Source: Psychromarinibacter sp048262455 (lineage in GTDB: Bacteria; Pseudomonadota; Alphaproteobacteria; Rhodobacterales; Rhodobacteraceae). Taken from it: 64,000 nt of DNA. A program made the position numbers and the translations under genes. Where the stretch lies: NCBI GenBank assembly GCA_048262455.1, contig JBLXFD010000001.1, forward strand, positions 201,150 to 265,149. The letters are read 5' to 3'. A model generated the notes under the pieces. It saw only the letters and a program-made list of their open reading frames with translations. It did not search any database and had not been told where the DNA came from. Below, one piece after another: positions 34,317-42,724 of the stretch; the first letter of the stretch is position 1; each line of letters starts with the position of its first letter.

Positions 34317-34994
34317 TCAGGTTACGGTTTCGTTCGCGGGGGCGGGGTCCGGGACCTTGCGGCCCAGCGCCGTCAGGCCGGCATGGGCCCCCGCCACAAG
34401 CTGTTCGATGGCGGCCTCGTGGTCGCCGGCGTCGACGCGCCCGTCCGACAGGCGCCCGATCCGCTCGGGGTTCACCAGCGTGTAGTAGAGCGCGCCCAGC
34501 AGGAAGTGGCAGCGCCAGACGATGTCGCCCCGGTCCGCGCCCGGCAGGCAGTCGGCGATGGCGTCGAGGAAGGCGCGGGTGGTGTCGTCGAAGCTTTCGG
34601 CGATGATGGCGCGCACCTCGGGGTCGCCCTCGGCCGACAGCATGGCGCGCAGGCGGGTAAAGCCCGCGCCGCCCGCCGCCTCGCCCGAGCAGGTGAAGGC
34701 GGGCACGAGGTAGGCGCGCAGCACCGCCGTCAGCCGGTCCCCGGGCTCGCCGATGCGCCGCGCCTCGCGCAGCAGGTCCAGCCGCCGGTCGTTGATGGGA
34801 CGAGTGCCGCGCAGGTAGATCGCCCGCAGCAGGCCCAGCTTGTCGCCGTAGTGGTAGGTGACGCTGCCCACGTTCACCCCGGCCTCGCGCGCGATCTCGC
34901 GCAGCGCGACGGGGGCAAAGCCGCGTTCGGCGAACAGCCGCTCGGCCGCCTCGATCACGGCGCTGCCGGCGTCTCTGGCATCGGTTTTGGGCAC
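34317..34994 (-). CDS. TetR-family transcriptional regulator
   Basis: This 225-residue protein has an N-terminal TetR helix-turn-helix (ALREIAREAGVNVGSVTYHYGDKLGLL) and a helical ligand-binding domain, with a C-terminal region resembling the TetR_C CerR-like group. It is the first gene of the second TAXI-TRAP operon and 79 bases from the convergently placed CoA-transferase end, so it probably represses its own operon. I see no clean operator palindrome in the gap, only a short CGAC-T-GTCG element. Confidence 0.9.
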   Translation of the reverse strand: MPKTDARDAGSAVIEAAERLFAERGFAPVALREIAREAGVNVGSVTYHYGDKLGLLRAIYLRGTRPINDRRLDLLREARRIGEPGDRLTAVLRAYLVPAFTCSGEAAGGAGFTRLRAMLSAEGDPEVRAIIAESFDDTTRAFLDAIADCLPGADRGDIVWRCHFLLGALYYTLVNPERIGRLSDGRVDAGDHEAAIEQLVAGAHAGLTALGRKVPDPAPANETVT

Positions 34995-35073
34995 GGGCAG
35001 CTCCTTTCAGCGCCGCTCTTAGCAGACGGCTGAACGACTGTCGCGCTTTTTTGTACGCCTGTCTAAACGCGCT

Positions 35074-36603
35074 TCATTCCGCCGCGAAGCACCCCGCGGG
35101 CATGGGCTGGCGCGACAGGACCTGCGGCCGGAACCCCATGCGCGCCAGCAGGTCCGCCTCCACGTCCACCCCGGGCGCCACCTCCACCAGCGCCGGGCCG
35201 CTGTCGGTCAGCCGGAACACCGCGCGCTCGGTGACATACAGCACCTCTTGCCCCCGCAGCCGCGCCTGCGCGCCGGAAAAGGTGATCTGGTCCACCCGCT
35301 CCACGAACTTCGCCACCGCCCCGTGGCGGGCGATGGTCAGCCGTCCGTCCGCCACCTGCACCTCGGCCCCCTTGGCGTCGAAGGTGCCCACGAAGACCAC
35401 CTTGCGGGCGTTCTGGGCGATGTCGATGAAGCCGCCGGGGCCCACCGGAAGCCCCCCTAGCAGCGAGGCGTTCACGTTGCCCGCGGCGTCCACCTGCCCG
35501 AAGCCGAGAAAGGCGATGTCCAGCCCGCCGCCGGAGTAGAAGTCGAACTGCGAGGGCCCGTCGATCATGCACGAGGCGTTCTGCGCGTAGCCGAACAACG
35601 TGCCGGTCAGCAGCCGGCCGCCGTAGGTGCCGTGCTCGATGGTCTGGTGATAGCGCCCGGCCTCGCCGCGCGCGGCCAGCAGGGTGGCGATCTCGTCGGG
35701 GATGCCGAAGCCGAAGTTGATCACCGCGCCGTCCACCAGTTCCTGCCGCGCCCGGTCGGCGATCACCCGGCGGGGGCCGGCGAGGGTGGCGGCGGGCGGC
35801 GGCAGATCGGCCCGCCGCTGGCCCGAGACCGAGGGGTCATAGCCGATCTCGTAGCCCTGCGTCTGGCCCGGATCCACCACGATGGCATCGACCAGCGCCG
35901 CGGGAATGCGCACCTCGCGGGCGCCGAGGCTGCCGGCGGCCACCCGGGCGCGCACCTGGAAGATCACCTTGCCGCCGGAGTTCCGCACCGCCGCGGCGAT
36001 GGCGTAGGTGTCGAGGTTCGCCGGCTCCTCGTCCAGCGAGATATTGCCCTCGTCGTCGGCGACCGAGCCCTTCAGCAGGCAGGCGTCCACGGGGAAGGGC
36101 AGGTAGCGCAGGTACTCGCGCCCGCCGATCTCGATCACCTCGCACAGCGCATCGCGGGCGGCGTCGTTCATGCGCCCGCCGTCGATGCGCGGATCGATGA
36201 AGGTGCCAAGCCCCACGTGGGTGATCAGGCCGGGACGGCCCGCCGCGATCTCGCGCATCAGCTGCATGGCGACGCCGCCCGGCAGCACGTGGGCCTCGAT
36301 CTCGCCCGCCGCCGCCATCTGCTGCATCTTCGGCGACCAGACCCAGTGCCCGCCGATCACCTTGCGCACCATGCCCCGGTGCGCGAAGCGGCCCACCCCG
36401 GTGCCCTTGCGGTCGCCGATCCCCAGCGCGTGCACGAGGGTCAGGCCACGGGGGTGGCCGCTGGACAGGAACCGCGCCTCGATCGCCGCGTGCAGCGTCA
36501 TCGCCTCGCACAGCCCGCCGCCGCCGCCGGCGATGGACAGGGTGGCCCCGTCGGGCACCAGCGCGACGGCCGCCTCGGCGGACAGGAACCGGGGCGCCAT
36601 CAT
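35074..36603 (-). CDS. Acyl-CoA:carboxylate CoA-transferase (YdiF/propionate CoA-transferase type)
   Basis: This 509-residue enzyme is a fusion of the alpha and beta halves of class I CoA-transferases. The catalytic glutamate is E323 in TIEHGTYGG, with the oxyanion glycine motif INFGFGIPDE just before it. It would activate an organic acid by moving CoA from an acyl-CoA. The start overlaps the acyl-CoA dehydrogenase stop as ATGA (ATG 36603). It is the last gene of the NIPSNAP/acyl-CoA dehydrogenase operon next to the AraC regulator. Confidence 0.9.
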   Translation of the reverse strand: MMAPRFLSAEAAVALVPDGATLSIAGGGGGLCEAMTLHAAIEARFLSSGHPRGLTLVHALGIGDRKGTGVGRFAHRGMVRKVIGGHWVWSPKMQQMAAAGEIEAHVLPGGVAMQLMREIAAGRPGLITHVGLGTFIDPRIDGGRMNDAARDALCEVIEIGGREYLRYLPFPVDACLLKGSVADDEGNISLDEEPANLDTYAIAAAVRNSGGKVIFQVRARVAAGSLGAREVRIPAALVDAIVVDPGQTQGYEIGYDPSVSGQRRADLPPPAATLAGPRRVIADRARQELVDGAVINFGFGIPDEIATLLAARGEAGRYHQTIEHGTYGGRLLTGTLFGYAQNASCMIDGPSQFDFYSGGGLDIAFLGFGQVDAAGNVNASLLGGLPVGPGGFIDIAQNARKVVFVGTFDAKGAEVQVADGRLTIARHGAVAKFVERVDQITFSGAQARLRGQEVLYVTERAVFRLTDSGPALVEVAPGVDVEADLLARMGFRPQVLSRQPMPAGCFAAE

Positions 36604-37775
36604 GCCCCCCAGGGATCGAACAGCCCGGTGTCGCCCTTCAGCAGGGCGCGGGCGATGACGCTTCGGTGCACCTCCGAAGCGCCGTCGAAGATCCGGTAGA
36701 TCCGGGCGTCGCGGTAGTAGCGCTCTATCGGCAGGTCCTTGGAATAGCCCATGCCGCCGTAGACCTGCACCGCCCGGTCCACCACCCGGCCCAGCAGTTC
36801 CGCCCCCTGCACCTTCAGCGCCGAGACATCCGCCCGCGGGTCCAGCCCCTTGTCGATCCGGTCCGCCGTCTGCCACAGCGCGGCGCGCACCGCGTTGATC
36901 TCCATCGCGCTGTCGGCCAGCATCTGCTGCACCATCTGGAAGCTGCCCAGCGGCTGGCCGAACTGCACCCGCTCGCGGGCGTGCTCCAGCGTCATGCCGA
37001 GGATCTTGGTCGACTTGCCCACCGCCCGCGCCGCCACCTGCGCCAGCCGCACCCGGCCCAGCACCGCCAGCGCCAGCTTCAGGCCCTCGCCCTCGGCGCC
37101 CAGCAGGTTATCGGGCCCCAGTTCCACCTCGTCGAAGTGCAGGTCCAGGTGCGTGGTGCCCCGGATGCCCATCATCTGCTGGTCCCGGCCCAGCGAGAAG
37201 CCGGGCGTGCCCTTGTCCACCAGGAACAGCGAGATGCCCCGGTGCCCCTTGTCCGGGTCGGTGACGGCGGTGACCACGAAGAAGTCGGCGAAGGCGCCGT
37301 CCGAGATGTAGTGCTTCATCCCCGACAGCACCCAGCCCTCGCCCCGGCGCCGGGCGCGGGTGCGGATGCCGGCGGCGTCGGAGCCGGCGCCGGGCTCTGT
37401 GAAGGCGATGGAGCAGACGCGCTCGCCTTGCACCGCCGGGGTCAGCCAGCGGTCCACCTGCGCGCCGGTGCAGGCCAGCAGCACCTCGTAGACATTGCCG
37501 AAAGCCCGGCGGATCAGGATGTCGGTGGTATGGCCGAACTGCTCCTCGCACATCATCTGGTCGAGGCAGGACAGCCCGCCGCCGCCATGGGCCTCGGGGA
37601 TGTTCATGCCGTAAAGCCCCAGCGCCGAGGATTTGCGGAAAATCTCGCGCGCGGTCTCGTCGGGCAGGTGGCCGGCATCCTCCACCTCCTGCTCGAGCGG
37701 CGCCAGCTCGTCGCGGATGAACCGCCGCACGGTGTCGACCAGCATCCGCTGCTCGTGGGTGATCTCGAAATCCAT
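36600..37775 (-). CDS. Acyl-CoA dehydrogenase
   Basis: This 391-residue FAD enzyme should introduce a double bond alpha-beta to the CoA thioester. Family motifs include AFTEPGAGSDAAG, the C-terminal VQVYGGMGYSKDLPIERYYRD and IFDGASEVHRSV. In short- and medium-chain enzymes the catalytic base is the Glu of a YEG motif at that last site; here it is Asp (IFDG), a variant seen in some branches. It probably works with the adjacent CoA-transferase. ATG 37775 follows AAAGGGA. Confidence 0.93.
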   Translation of the reverse strand: MDFEITHEQRMLVDTVRRFIRDELAPLEQEVEDAGHLPDETAREIFRKSSALGLYGMNIPEAHGGGGLSCLDQMMCEEQFGHTTDILIRRAFGNVYEVLLACTGAQVDRWLTPAVQGERVCSIAFTEPGAGSDAAGIRTRARRRGEGWVLSGMKHYISDGAFADFFVVTAVTDPDKGHRGISLFLVDKGTPGFSLGRDQQMMGIRGTTHLDLHFDEVELGPDNLLGAEGEGLKLALAVLGRVRLAQVAARAVGKSTKILGMTLEHARERVQFGQPLGSFQMVQQMLADSAMEINAVRAALWQTADRIDKGLDPRADVSALKVQGAELLGRVVDRAVQVYGGMGYSKDLPIERYYRDARIYRIFDGASEVHRSVIARALLKGDTGLFDPWGA

Positions 37776-37786
37776 GCGCGTCCCTT

Positions 37787-38377
37787 TCAGCCCCTGGTGC
37801 CGCCCAGCGGGGAGAACCCCAGCGGGCGCAATATCGTGTGGCGGTCCAGCCCGGCGCCGTCCCGTTCCAGCCGGTCCATGTCCAGCGGCGCCAGCGTCAC
37901 CCGGCTGCCGGGCGCCTCGCCGGAGAGGACGCGGAAGCCGGCGGCCGCGCGCCCGACGTCGGGCGCCTTTCGCGACAGCCCCAGCGCCATGAGCCCCGGC
38001 GCGAACATCGGCGTGTCCGGCGTCTCGCTGGCGTGGCTGCGGCGGCGGCCGGCGATCACCGCGTCCAGCGCCGGAGAGGTTTGTTCCAGCGCCATCAGTC
38101 GGTTCTCCTGCCGCACCACGTCGCCGAAGGCCCTGGGCACGAAGCCCTGCATCCAGTCCCCGTCGCCGGCCAGCGCGGCGCGGCAGGCGTCGCGTTCGGC
38201 CATGTCGGCGTAGATCCACAGATGCTCGATCCGGTTCAGCGCCCCGGTCTCCGCCATCCAGTAGCCGCCCATGGGCAGGTGCCGGGTGACGAGGCCGAGG
38301 CCGAAGGTGCGGAAGAATTCCAGGTAGACCGGCGCCTTGCCCGGCCTCAGCTCGTAACTTCGCAACTCGAACAGCAC
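37787..38377 (-). CDS. NIPSNAP-family protein
   Basis: This 196-residue cytoplasmic protein begins with a NIPSNAP/dimeric alpha-beta-barrel pattern (MLFELRSYELRPGKAPVYLE; then LWIYADMAERDACRAAL). Members often accompany catabolic flavoproteins and CoA enzymes, but the biochemical role is unsettled. GTG 38377 has AGGAGG nine bases upstream, which decides the start. It heads the minus-strand operon and has a related gene at 52654-53262. Confidence 0.8.
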   Translation of the reverse strand: MLFELRSYELRPGKAPVYLEFFRTFGLGLVTRHLPMGGYWMAETGALNRIEHLWIYADMAERDACRAALAGDGDWMQGFVPRAFGDVVRQENRLMALEQTSPALDAVIAGRRRSHASETPDTPMFAPGLMALGLSRKAPDVGRAAAGFRVLSGEAPGSRVTLAPLDMDRLERDGAGLDRHTILRPLGFSPLGGTRG

Positions 38378-38405
38378 GGCCGGTCCTCCTGTCTGGCGCA
38401 GGCGG

Positions 38406-38463
38406 AATGTGCGGACGTAAGGCTGTCAGCGAAATGGACGATCGGGGGATTGTCTTGGACGAT
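38406..38463 (-). promoter_or_regulatory. AraC-type direct repeats and promoter of the NIPSNAP operon
   Basis: On the minus strand ATCGTCCA occurs twice, starting exactly 21 bases apart (38463 and 38442), the two-turn spacing AraC-family activators use. A weak -35 (TTTCGC, 38434-38429) directly follows the proximal repeat, and after 17 bases comes CACATT (38411-38406). The same element is found in the divergent promoter at 39420-39477, so the neighbouring AraC protein is the likely activator. Confidence 0.65.
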
Positions 38464-38466
38464 CCG

Positions 38467-39372
38467 TCAGCCGCCCACCCTGTGGGTCGTCGCCGCCTCG
38501 GCCCGGTAGACCCCCGGGGGCCGTCCCACCCGCTGCGAGAAGAAGCGGTTGAAGTAGGCGGGATCGTCGTAGCCGATGGAATGGCCGATCTCGGCCACCG
38601 TCATCTCGGTGTACAGCAGGCAGCGCTTGGCCTCGATCAGGATGCGGTCGTACAGCAGCTCCGACGCGGTGCGCCCGGCGCGCGCCTTGCAGGCGGCGTT
38701 GAGGCGCTGGGCGGAGACCCCCAGTTCGCGCACGTAGAAGGCCACGGCCTTGTGGGTGCAGAAGTGATCTTCCAGCAGCGCGCGGTAGCGGGTCACCAGC
38801 TCGAAGTCGCGGTCGCGGTGGACCGGCCCCGTCTCCTGCCGGGTCTCCGAGACCCGCAGCAGCGCCACGAGGATGGTCAGCAGCAGCCCCCGGATCGCCA
38901 TGCGCCGCCCGGCGGCCTGCCAGCGCACCTCGGTCAGGATCTGCTCGAACGCCGCCGGCAGCAGCGCGCCGCCGGGACCCTCCGCGGGGTAGGCGCCGGG
39001 CTGGCGGGTGATGGCCACCAGCCGCGGGTCGTCCCGCGCCACCGCGTCGACGTAGGTGGCGGCGGCGGTGATGACCCGCCCCTCGGTGCCCGGCTGGAAC
39101 CGGATCTCGTGCAGCGCCCCGGCGGGCTGCACCACGAGGCTGCCGGGGGGCGCGTGGTAGGTCTCGCCCTCGATCACGAAGGTCGCGCCGCCCTCGGTGA
39201 TCCAGAGGATCTGCACGTGGTCGGGGTGGACGTGGGGATGAATGATCCAATCGTGCCGCATGGACCGGTCGCGGATCGGCTCGACATGAATCGTGTCCAG
39301 ATCCTCGTCCAGCTGCGCGTCGCCGTAGAGATAGAAGGTGGGAATCTGGCTGGGCGTCGTCCGCGTGGGCAT
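38467..39372 (-). CDS. AraC-family transcriptional regulator
   Basis: This 301-residue regulator has an N-terminal cupin sensor (HPHVHPDHVQILWITEG, then PPGSLVVQPAGALHEIRF) and a C-terminal double helix-turn-helix ending in the AraC signature VAEIGHSIGYDDPAYFNRFFSQRVGRPP. The overall form resembles the group that controls aromatic acid catabolism (PobR/HpaA-like), which is by-eye inference. I chose ATG 39372; a frame open 16 codons further lacks support. It lies between two oppositely oriented catabolic operons that share its probable binding element. Confidence 0.9.
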   Translation of the reverse strand: MPTRTTPSQIPTFYLYGDAQLDEDLDTIHVEPIRDRSMRHDWIIHPHVHPDHVQILWITEGGATFVIEGETYHAPPGSLVVQPAGALHEIRFQPGTEGRVITAAATYVDAVARDDPRLVAITRQPGAYPAEGPGGALLPAAFEQILTEVRWQAAGRRMAIRGLLLTILVALLRVSETRQETGPVHRDRDFELVTRYRALLEDHFCTHKAVAFYVRELGVSAQRLNAACKARAGRTASELLYDRILIEAKRCLLYTEMTVAEIGHSIGYDDPAYFNRFFSQRVGRPPGVYRAEAATTHRVGG

Positions 39373-39419
39373 GGGCGCTGGGTCTCCCTTCCGCCCCGCG
39401 ATCCGCTGCGGGGTCATCA

Positions 39420-39477
39420 ATCGTCCAACAAAAACGCCAAGCTGTCCATTGGCGCGGCGCCCGCCCCGCGGCGTAAT
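39420..39477 (+). promoter_or_regulatory. AraC-type direct repeats and promoter of the flavoprotein-SDR operon
   Basis: ATCGTCCA (39420-39427) is followed 21 bases later by GCTGTCCA (39441-39448), then directly by a -35-like TTGGCG (39449-39454), 17 bases, and CGTAAT (39472-39477). The arrangement matches the element at 38406-38463 base for base over most of its 31-base core. It fits class II activation by the AraC protein encoded divergently. Confidence 0.65.
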
Positions 39478-39503
39478 CGCGGCGCAGTACCAAGGAGGCT
39501 TGC

Positions 39504-41201
39504 ATGACCCAGCGCCCGCACGGGGATGAAACCCATGACGTCGTCGTCGTGGGGTCCGGGGCCGGCGGCATGGCCACGGCGATCACCGCCGCCAAGCAAG
39601 GCGCCTCGGTGGTCATCATCGAGAAGGAGCCGGTCTTCGGCGGCACCACCGCCTTTTCCGGCGGGGTCCTGTGGATCCCGATGAACCGCCACGCCCGCGA
39701 GGCCGGGGTGGAGGACAGCCGCGAGGCCGCCGTCACCTACCTGAAGGAGGAGACCGGCAACTTCTACTCGGCCGAGGCGGTGGAAGCCTTCCTCGACGCC
39801 GGCCCCGAGATGGTGGATTTCTTCGAGCGCGAGACGGCGGTGAAGTTCGTGCCGACGCTCTACCCCGACTACCACCCGGACGTGCCGGGGGGCGTGGACG
39901 TCGGCCGCTCGATCCTGGCGGCGCCCTACGACACCTCGGCGCTGGGCCCCGACCTAAAGCGCCTGCGCCCGCCGCTGGCGACGATCACCTTCATGGGGAT
40001 GATGTTCAATTCGTCCAACGCCGACATAAAGCACTTCTTCAACGCCACCCGCAGCGCCCGGAGCTTCGGCTACGTGGCCCGGCGGATGGCCAGGCACTTC
40101 GCCGAGGTGGCCCGCTACGGGCGCGGGGTGCAGGTGACCTCCGGCAACGCGCTGGCGGCGCGGCTGGCGCGCTCGGCGCTGGACCTGGGGATCCCGATCC
40201 ATACGGAGACCCCGGCGAAGGAACTGGTGGTGCAGGACGGGCGCGTCACCGGGGTGCGCACCCCCCACGGCACGCTCACCGCCCGGCGCGGGGTGGTGAT
40301 CGCCACCGGCGGCTTTGCCCATGACACGGAAAAACTGCAGAAGGCCTACCCGCATCTCGCCCGGGGCGGAGAGCATTTCTCGCCGGTGCCCGAGGGCAAT
40401 ACCGGCGACGGGATCCGGCTGGCCGAGGCGGCGGGCGGCCACGCCCCCATCGAGTTCAAGGACGCCTCCGCCTGGATGCCGGTGTCGAAGGTGCCGCTGG
40501 GCGGCGGCAGGTTCGGCGCCTTTCCGCACCTGCTGGACCGCTACAAGCCGGGGATCATCGCGGTGCTGAAGTCGGGCCGGCGCTTCACCAACGAAAGCGA
40601 AAGCTACCACGATGTCGGCGCCGCGATGCTGCGCGCCTGCGCCGGCGAGACCGAGACCGCCGCCTGGCTGATCTGCGACCGGCCCACCATCCGCAAGTAC
40701 GGTCTTGGCCATGCCAAGCCCGCTCCGGTCCCGCTGCGCCGGTACATCGCGAACGGCTATCTCCAGACCGGCGAGACGCTGGCGGACCTCGCCCGCGCCA
40801 CGGGGATCGACCCGCAGGGGCTGGAACAGACGGTGGCGCGCTACAACGCGGGGGCCGAACAGGGCGAGGACCCGGAGTACGGGCGCGGCCGCACCGCCTT
40901 CAACCGCTACCTCGCCGACCCCGAGCACGGCCCAAATCCCTGCGTCGGCCCGATCCGGCAGGGTCCGTTCTACGCCCTGCGGATCGTGATGGGCGATCTT
41001 GGCACCTTCGACGGGCTGCGCACCAGCGTGACGGGGCAGGTCCGGCGCGCGGACGGCGCGGTTATCGAGGGGCTGTACGCTGTCGGCAACGACCGCGCCT
41101 CGATCATGGGCGGCAACTACCCCGGCGCGGGGATCACGCTGGGGCCGGCGATGACCTTCGGCTACATCACCGGCCGCCACCTGGGACAGGCGCGGGCATG
41201 A
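39504..41201 (+). CDS. FAD-dependent dehydrogenase, 3-ketosteroid delta-1-dehydrogenase-like
   Basis: This 565-residue flavoprotein is in the fumarate reductase/KstD superfamily. FAD binding is shown by VVVGSGAGGMATAI (residues 15-28) and GGTTAFSGG. The KstD-type C-terminal signature NYPGAGITLGPAMTFGY is present, with the Tyr and Gly used by ketosteroid dehydrogenases, as is GRRFTNESESYHD. It should desaturate a ring next to a ketone, although the substrate need not be a steroid. AAGGAGG before ATG 39504 is an ideal ribosome site. It overlaps the first SDR gene (ATGA), an alcohol dehydrogenase that could supply the ketone. Confidence 0.88.
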   Translation: MTQRPHGDETHDVVVVGSGAGGMATAITAAKQGASVVIIEKEPVFGGTTAFSGGVLWIPMNRHAREAGVEDSREAAVTYLKEETGNFYSAEAVEAFLDAGPEMVDFFERETAVKFVPTLYPDYHPDVPGGVDVGRSILAAPYDTSALGPDLKRLRPPLATITFMGMMFNSSNADIKHFFNATRSARSFGYVARRMARHFAEVARYGRGVQVTSGNALAARLARSALDLGIPIHTETPAKELVVQDGRVTGVRTPHGTLTARRGVVIATGGFAHDTEKLQKAYPHLARGGEHFSPVPEGNTGDGIRLAEAAGGHAPIEFKDASAWMPVSKVPLGGGRFGAFPHLLDRYKPGIIAVLKSGRRFTNESESYHDVGAAMLRACAGETETAAWLICDRPTIRKYGLGHAKPAPVPLRRYIANGYLQTGETLADLARATGIDPQGLEQTVARYNAGAEQGEDPEYGRGRTAFNRYLADPEHGPNPCVGPIRQGPFYALRIVMGDLGTFDGLRTSVTGQVRRADGAVIEGLYAVGNDRASIMGGNYPGAGITLGPAMTFGYITGRHLGQARA

Positions 41202-41980
41202 GCTGGCTGGGGCTGGAGGGCAAGGTCGCCGTCGTCACCGGCGCGGCGGGCGGCATCGGGCAGGCCATCGCGGCCGCCTTCGCGCAGGCGGGGGCGCGGC
41301 CGGCGCTGCTGGACCTGCGCGAGGAGACGCTGGAACCGGCGGCCGGGCGGGCAGGGGGCCTTGCCGTGCGCTGCGACGTGACCGACGCCGCCAGTCTCGC
41401 CGCCGCGGTGGACCGGGTGACGGCAGCGCTGGGGCCGGCGGACATCCTGGTGAACAACGCGGCCTACCTCAGCCCCGGCAGCCTCGAAGAAGTGGACATC
41501 GAGGCCTGGCAAAAGATGCTGGACGTCAACCTCACCGGCTACCTGCGCTGCGCCCAGGCCTTCGGCGCGGCGATGTTGGAGCGGGGCGGCGGCGCGCTGG
41601 TGCACGTGGGCTCGATCTCCGGCAGCCATCAGCAGGCCTTCTCGAACGCCTATTCCGCCAGCAAGGCCGGGGTCGCGATGCTGTCGCGCCAGCTGGCGTT
41701 CGAATGGGGGCCGCGCGGGGTGCGGTCCAACGTGGTCTCGCCGGGGCTGGTACGCACGGCGCTGTCCGAGGCCTTCTACGCCGACCCCGCCACCCGCGCG
41801 GCGCGGGAAAGGGTGGTGCCCCTGCGCCGGATCGGCCGGACCGAGGACATCGCCGAGGCGGTGCTGTTCCTTGCCTCGGACCGGGCGGGATATGTCACGG
41901 GGCAGGAGATCGTGGTGGACGGCGGCTATGCCCAGACGCTGATGAGCCACGTGCCGCGCCCGGGCTACGCCGATGAGTGA
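41198..41980 (+). CDS. Short-chain dehydrogenase/reductase (SDR)
   Basis: This 260-residue NAD(P)-dependent oxidoreductase shows the cofactor motif TGAAGGIG (residues 14-21), the structural NNAA, and the active-site Ser (HVGSISG) with YSASK. As a classical SDR it would oxidise a secondary alcohol to a ketone or the reverse. It overlaps the flavoprotein gene by four bases and the next SDR by eight, so all three are coupled. D in LLDLRE after the second strand suggests NAD preference. Confidence 0.92.
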   Translation: MSWLGLEGKVAVVTGAAGGIGQAIAAAFAQAGARPALLDLREETLEPAAGRAGGLAVRCDVTDAASLAAAVDRVTAALGPADILVNNAAYLSPGSLEEVDIEAWQKMLDVNLTGYLRCAQAFGAAMLERGGGALVHVGSISGSHQQAFSNAYSASKAGVAMLSRQLAFEWGPRGVRSNVVSPGLVRTALSEAFYADPATRAARERVVPLRRIGRTEDIAEAVLFLASDRAGYVTGQEIVVDGGYAQTLMSHVPRPGYADE

Positions 41981-42716
41981 GCGCTGCGTGCTGATCACCG
42001 GCGGCGCCGAGGGCATCGGCCGGGCCACGGCGCAGCTTTTCGCCGGGCGCGGCTGCCGGGTGGTGATCGCCGACCTCGCGGGGGCCGAGGCGGCGGCGCG
42101 GGCGCTGGGCGCGCGCCACGCCGGCTACGCGCTGGACGTGACAGACGAGGCCGCGGTGCGGGACCTTGCGGCGCGCGAGCGGATCGACGTGCTGGTGAAC
42201 AACGCGGGCATCGGCGACAGCCACCTGCCGACGCTGGAGCAGGACCTCGCGGCCTTCCGCCGGGTGCTCGACGTGCACCTCGCGGGCGCTTTCCTCGTGG
42301 CGCGCGAATGCGGGCGGCAGATGGTGGCGCGCGGATCCGGCGCGATCGTCAACCTGTCCTCCATCGCCGGGGTCGTGGGCCTGCCGCGCCGCAACGCCTA
42401 CGGCGCGGCCAAGGCGGGCATCGCGATGATGACGCGGTCGCTGGCCTGCGAATGGGCCGGGGCGGGGGTGCGGGTGAACGCCGTGGCGCCCGGCTATGCC
42501 CGCACCGCGCTGGTGGAAAAGCTGGTGGCGGAGGGGCGCATCGACCTGGACGCGATCCGCCGCCGCGTGCCGCAGGGCCGGCTGGTGGAGCCGTCCGAGA
42601 TCGCCGAGGCGATCTGGTTCCTCGCCTCGCCCGCCGCCAGCGCCATCACCGGCACGACGCTGTCGGTGGACGGCGGCTGGGCCGCCTTCGGGGATTTCGG
42701 CGACGCCAGCGGGTAG
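41973..42716 (+). CDS. Short-chain dehydrogenase/reductase (SDR)
   Basis: This is a second classical SDR (247 residues) with TGGAEGIG, NNAG, the active-site NLSSIAG and YGAAK. The acidic residue in VIADLAG suggests NAD rather than NADP. It overlaps the preceding SDR gene by eight bases. Two SDRs beside one ring-ketone flavoprotein suggest sequential oxidation steps on a cyclic substrate. It ends eight bases from the convergent ABC ATPase gene. Confidence 0.92.
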   Translation: MSERCVLITGGAEGIGRATAQLFAGRGCRVVIADLAGAEAAARALGARHAGYALDVTDEAAVRDLAARERIDVLVNNAGIGDSHLPTLEQDLAAFRRVLDVHLAGAFLVARECGRQMVARGSGAIVNLSSIAGVVGLPRRNAYGAAKAGIAMMTRSLACEWAGAGVRVNAVAPGYARTALVEKLVAEGRIDLDAIRRRVPQGRLVEPSEIAEAIWFLASPAASAITGTTLSVDGGWAAFGDFGDASG

Positions 42717-42724
42717 GGCGGTGC

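Noticed and set aside
34995..35073. TetR operator in the gap upstream of the TetR gene
   Set aside because: Only partial, mismatched dyads were seen; the best (CGAC-T-GTCG) is too short to claim.
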